Assembly (NCBI GenBank): GCA_021463505.1
Contig: JAJTYR010000034.1
Span: forward strand, 1-36,222
From: Burkholderiaceae bacterium
GTDB lineage: Bacteria > Pseudomonadota > Gammaproteobacteria > Burkholderiales > Burkholderiaceae_E
Reading direction: 5' to 3'
DNA: 36,222 bases
Shown here: in pieces, positions 34,376-36,222 of the stretch
Numbering within the stretch: the stretch's first letter is position 1
How the letters are laid out: each line of letters begins with the position of its first letter
Program-made: the position numbers and the translations under genes
The notes under the pieces: model-generated
Databases searched by the model: none
What the model saw: only the letters and a program-made list of their open reading frames with translations
Told to the model about the DNA's origin: nothing

Positions 34376-35574
34376 ACCCGGTAGCCGGCCAGGCGCTGCT
34401 GAAGCTCCTGCGTAGAGCGGAGAACGCGTCGGGGAGGAGCGAGGATGGCCGCAACATCGGTCTGCGCTTCTCCAGCGAGTCCTTACCCGCCTATTCGGCC
34501 ATCGGCACGCATGCTGAGAAGGAGGCTTGCCATGGCGACCTCCTGCTCGCCGAACGCGACGGAGCGATCAGCATCGAGTGGGACCGACGAGCGGGCGAAC
34601 GAAATCAAGTCCTCCGAGTTCAGCTGCTGGATCGTGAGGCGCTTGCGCGGCACTTGGGAGTGGTACCGCGATGGGATGCGGTCGCCAGGGCCGCTCAGCA
34701 TCTCGGGCCCCACTTGACGGAATACCCGGTGCTGAAGGAGGTGCTGGCGTCTTGGCGTCGAGGCGCGAAGGTCCGCGGTACTGGTCCAGAGGATGTCGAA
34801 GCATGGACGTATGCGGTCGCCGTCGTGTCCCACTGCCGTGCGCAGATCGCGACTGATGTGGCGGTGCGCAGGTTGAGCGCGCAGCTGACGGGCGACAGCA
34901 AGCGTGTCGAACAGCTCTCCGCACCCATCGATGTCCTGATCCAGGGTGAGGTAGCGGCCCCAGTCCGCGATCCGGAAGACGTCTTCAATGAGCTTGGGCT
35001 CGTCAAGTTTCCGCCGACGTTTCTGATCAGTGGCGCGCTTCAGGTACGCGTCGGCGCCCAGCATGTCCCGATTGACGCGCCGTATCTTGGCTTTCCGCCG
35101 TCGGCGATTACGGGCTTCGCATCCTGTGAAAGCGTGGCCCTGTTGTTGACGGTCGAGAACCTCACAACCTTTCATGAGTTGGTCGGACAGCGTCTGCACA
35201 TGCCCGCCGCGGTCCTCCTCTACACCGGTGGCATGCCCAGTCCTTCGTGGAAGCGCGTGTATCGCTTGCTGCTGACGTCGCTGCCAGTCGAGGCCGGGGT
35301 GTTCCACTGGGGCGACATTGATGCGGGCGGGTTCCGAATTGCCGACCACCTGGCCGCTTGTGCCGGAGAGGTAGGGCGACGCGTCGAACTGCACGCCATG
35401 AGCCCAGATGTCGCGCGTCTCGACTCTGTTTCGTCTCGACGTGCACTCGCGAACGCAGAGGTGTCGATGATCGAGAAGCTCTGCGCCCGGTGGAATTGGG
35501 ATGCGCCGGCTCAATGGGTATCCGTGCACCGGATTGCGGTGGAGCAGGAGTCGCTTCCAGCGTCCTGGCCATAG
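34372..35574 (+). CDS. jetD: Wadjet nuclease JetD (Toprim, topoisomerase VI-like)
   Basis: The protein has 400 residues. ATG 34372 overlaps the jetC stop. The C-terminal half is a Toprim domain: the acidic VENLTTF (E262) and HWGDIDAGGFRIADHL (D315 and D317, DxD) supply the metal-binding residues. The N-terminal half is the winged-helix-like part that contacts DNA and the JetABC motor (DUF3322/DUF2220-type layout). A C-terminal VEQESLP motif is also typical. JetD cleaves the plasmid DNA trapped by the motor. No residue of the catalytic set is missing, so the system appears complete and functional. The gap after it is only 43 bp to the convergent gene's end. Confidence 0.93.
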   Translation: MNPVAGQALLKLLRRAENASGRSEDGRNIGLRFSSESLPAYSAIGTHAEKEACHGDLLLAERDGAISIEWDRRAGERNQVLRVQLLDREALARHLGVVPRWDAVARAAQHLGPHLTEYPVLKEVLASWRRGAKVRGTGPEDVEAWTYAVAVVSHCRAQIATDVAVRRLSAQLTGDSKRVEQLSAPIDVLIQGEVAAPVRDPEDVFNELGLVKFPPTFLISGALQVRVGAQHVPIDAPYLGFPPSAITGFASCESVALLLTVENLTTFHELVGQRLHMPAAVLLYTGGMPSPSWKRVYRLLLTSLPVEAGVFHWGDIDAGGFRIADHLAACAGEVGRRVELHAMSPDVARLDSVSSRRALANAEVSMIEKLCARWNWDAPAQWVSVHRIAVEQESLPASWP

Positions 35575-35617
35575 CTTCTGGAATGGTGCCGCTGACGGAT
35601 CGGAGATCGGAGCGGGC

Positions 35618-36222
35618 TCAGTATTGCCAGTAACTCGGAGCCTCGGGCTCCGGCGCATCCAGGATCGGATCGCTTCGTCGAACGAGCGGATCGAGCCAGT
35701 CAGCCTTTGCTCTGGCCCACTCGATCCAGTGCTTCTTCTCGGGCGTGAGATCGCCGTCGCGGCGTGCTCGGTCCTCGACGGCGGCGATGAACTCGCGCAA
35801 GCGGTTTGCGCGCTGCAGCCGGCTCGCGTCGTGAAACAGGGCGCGCAGTTGGCGACGTTCTTCGTTGCGCGCGCGCACCTGCGCTTCGTATCGGGCGCGC
35901 GCTTCCTCGTAGGTCCGTTGGCGGCGCTCCTCTTCCTCCTCCTTCGCGCGTTTCGCTTCGGCCAGGCCGGCGATGGCAGCGACGATGCCGTGCAGGCGCG
36001 AGTCGATGAGGCTGCGTTCCGTGTCGTTCCACTTCCGTGACGGCCACGATCCCACCGTGAGCGTCAGCCGTCCGGTGGGGTGCCAATCGAACTGCGGAAT
36101 GTTCGGATACTCTCCCCGGGCACCGACGCGAAAGGAGTCGTAGTACCGGTCGCGCGCCCGCACCTCCGCGCGTGTCGGCGTGTGGCTGGTTCGCGTGACC
36201 TGCTCGACGATCGAGATCGTCA
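35618..36222 (-). CDS. C-terminal part of a coiled-coil protein (partial)
   Basis: The frame is open from the right window edge to TGA at 35620-35618, so the N-terminus is missing; GTG 36163 is an internal codon, not the start. The visible 201 residues begin TISIVEQVTRTSHTPT. Next comes a FDWHPTGRLTLTVGSW beta segment, then a long highly charged coiled coil with runs of Glu and Arg (about 60-130 of the visible part), then a helical end with WIEWARAKADWLDPL. I recall this layout from uncharacterised proteobacterial proteins found near mobile or defence genes, but have no function for it. It is encoded opposite to jetD and ends 43 bp from it. Confidence 0.7.
   Translation of the reverse strand, partial: TISIVEQVTRTSHTPTRAEVRARDRYYDSFRVGARGEYPNIPQFDWHPTGRLTLTVGSWPSRKWNDTERSLIDSRLHGIVAAIAGLAEAKRAKEEEEERRQRTYEEARARYEAQVRARNEERRQLRALFHDASRLQRANRLREFIAAVEDRARRDGDLTPEKKHWIEWARAKADWLDPLVRRSDPILDAPEPEAPSYWQY

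Overview
The window is GC-rich (roughly two-thirds G+C by eye) and densely coded. It has strong AGGAGG-type ribosome sites, ATGA stop/start overlaps, sigma70-like promoters and a lipobox lipoprotein, so it looks like a high-GC Gram-negative bacterium, most likely a proteobacterium. I cannot name the genus. No rRNA, tRNA, CRISPR array or intact insertion sequence was found. The content is that of a defence / biological-conflict island.

Region A (303-25229, all + strand, ten genes). It opens with three overlapping genes: a membrane protein with a periplasmic Ig-like part, a lipoprotein, and a 3234-residue beta-rich protein of unknown function. These are followed by an M15/LAS-type zinc peptidase, a subtilisin-like protease, a small I9-propeptide-like protein, a trypsin-like/DNA-RNA nuclease fusion, a second trypsin-like protease, a third trypsin-like protease fused to an NTPase-like domain with a broken Walker A, and a STAND-type ATPase ending in a probable prokaryotic YEATS domain. 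Gaps are mostly below 80 bp, with one of 242 bp. My reading, an inference, is a STAND-controlled multi-protease/nuclease conflict system with an attached envelope module. As a whole it matches no named system I know.

Region B (25230-26181) is about 950 bp without a convincing gene. It carries short repeated motifs and, at its right end, an inverted repeat lying over the promoter of the next operon.

Region C (26182-27965) is a two-gene AbiE-like type IV toxin-antitoxin unit: a winged-helix regulator/antitoxin and an AbiEii nucleotidyltransferase, with overlapping genes.

Region D (27991-35574) is a complete type I Wadjet system, jetABCD, with a divergent WYL-domain regulator. The 77-bp divergent region holds two good promoters that appear to share one palindromic -35 hexamer, plus a perfect 9-bp inverted repeat over the jet -10, an obvious candidate operator. 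Wadjet senses plasmid-like circular DNA through an SMC complex (JetABC) and cuts it with the Toprim nuclease JetD.

Region E (35618 to the right edge, - strand) is the C-terminal part of a coiled-coil protein truncated by the window. The left edge holds the last codons of a membrane protein.
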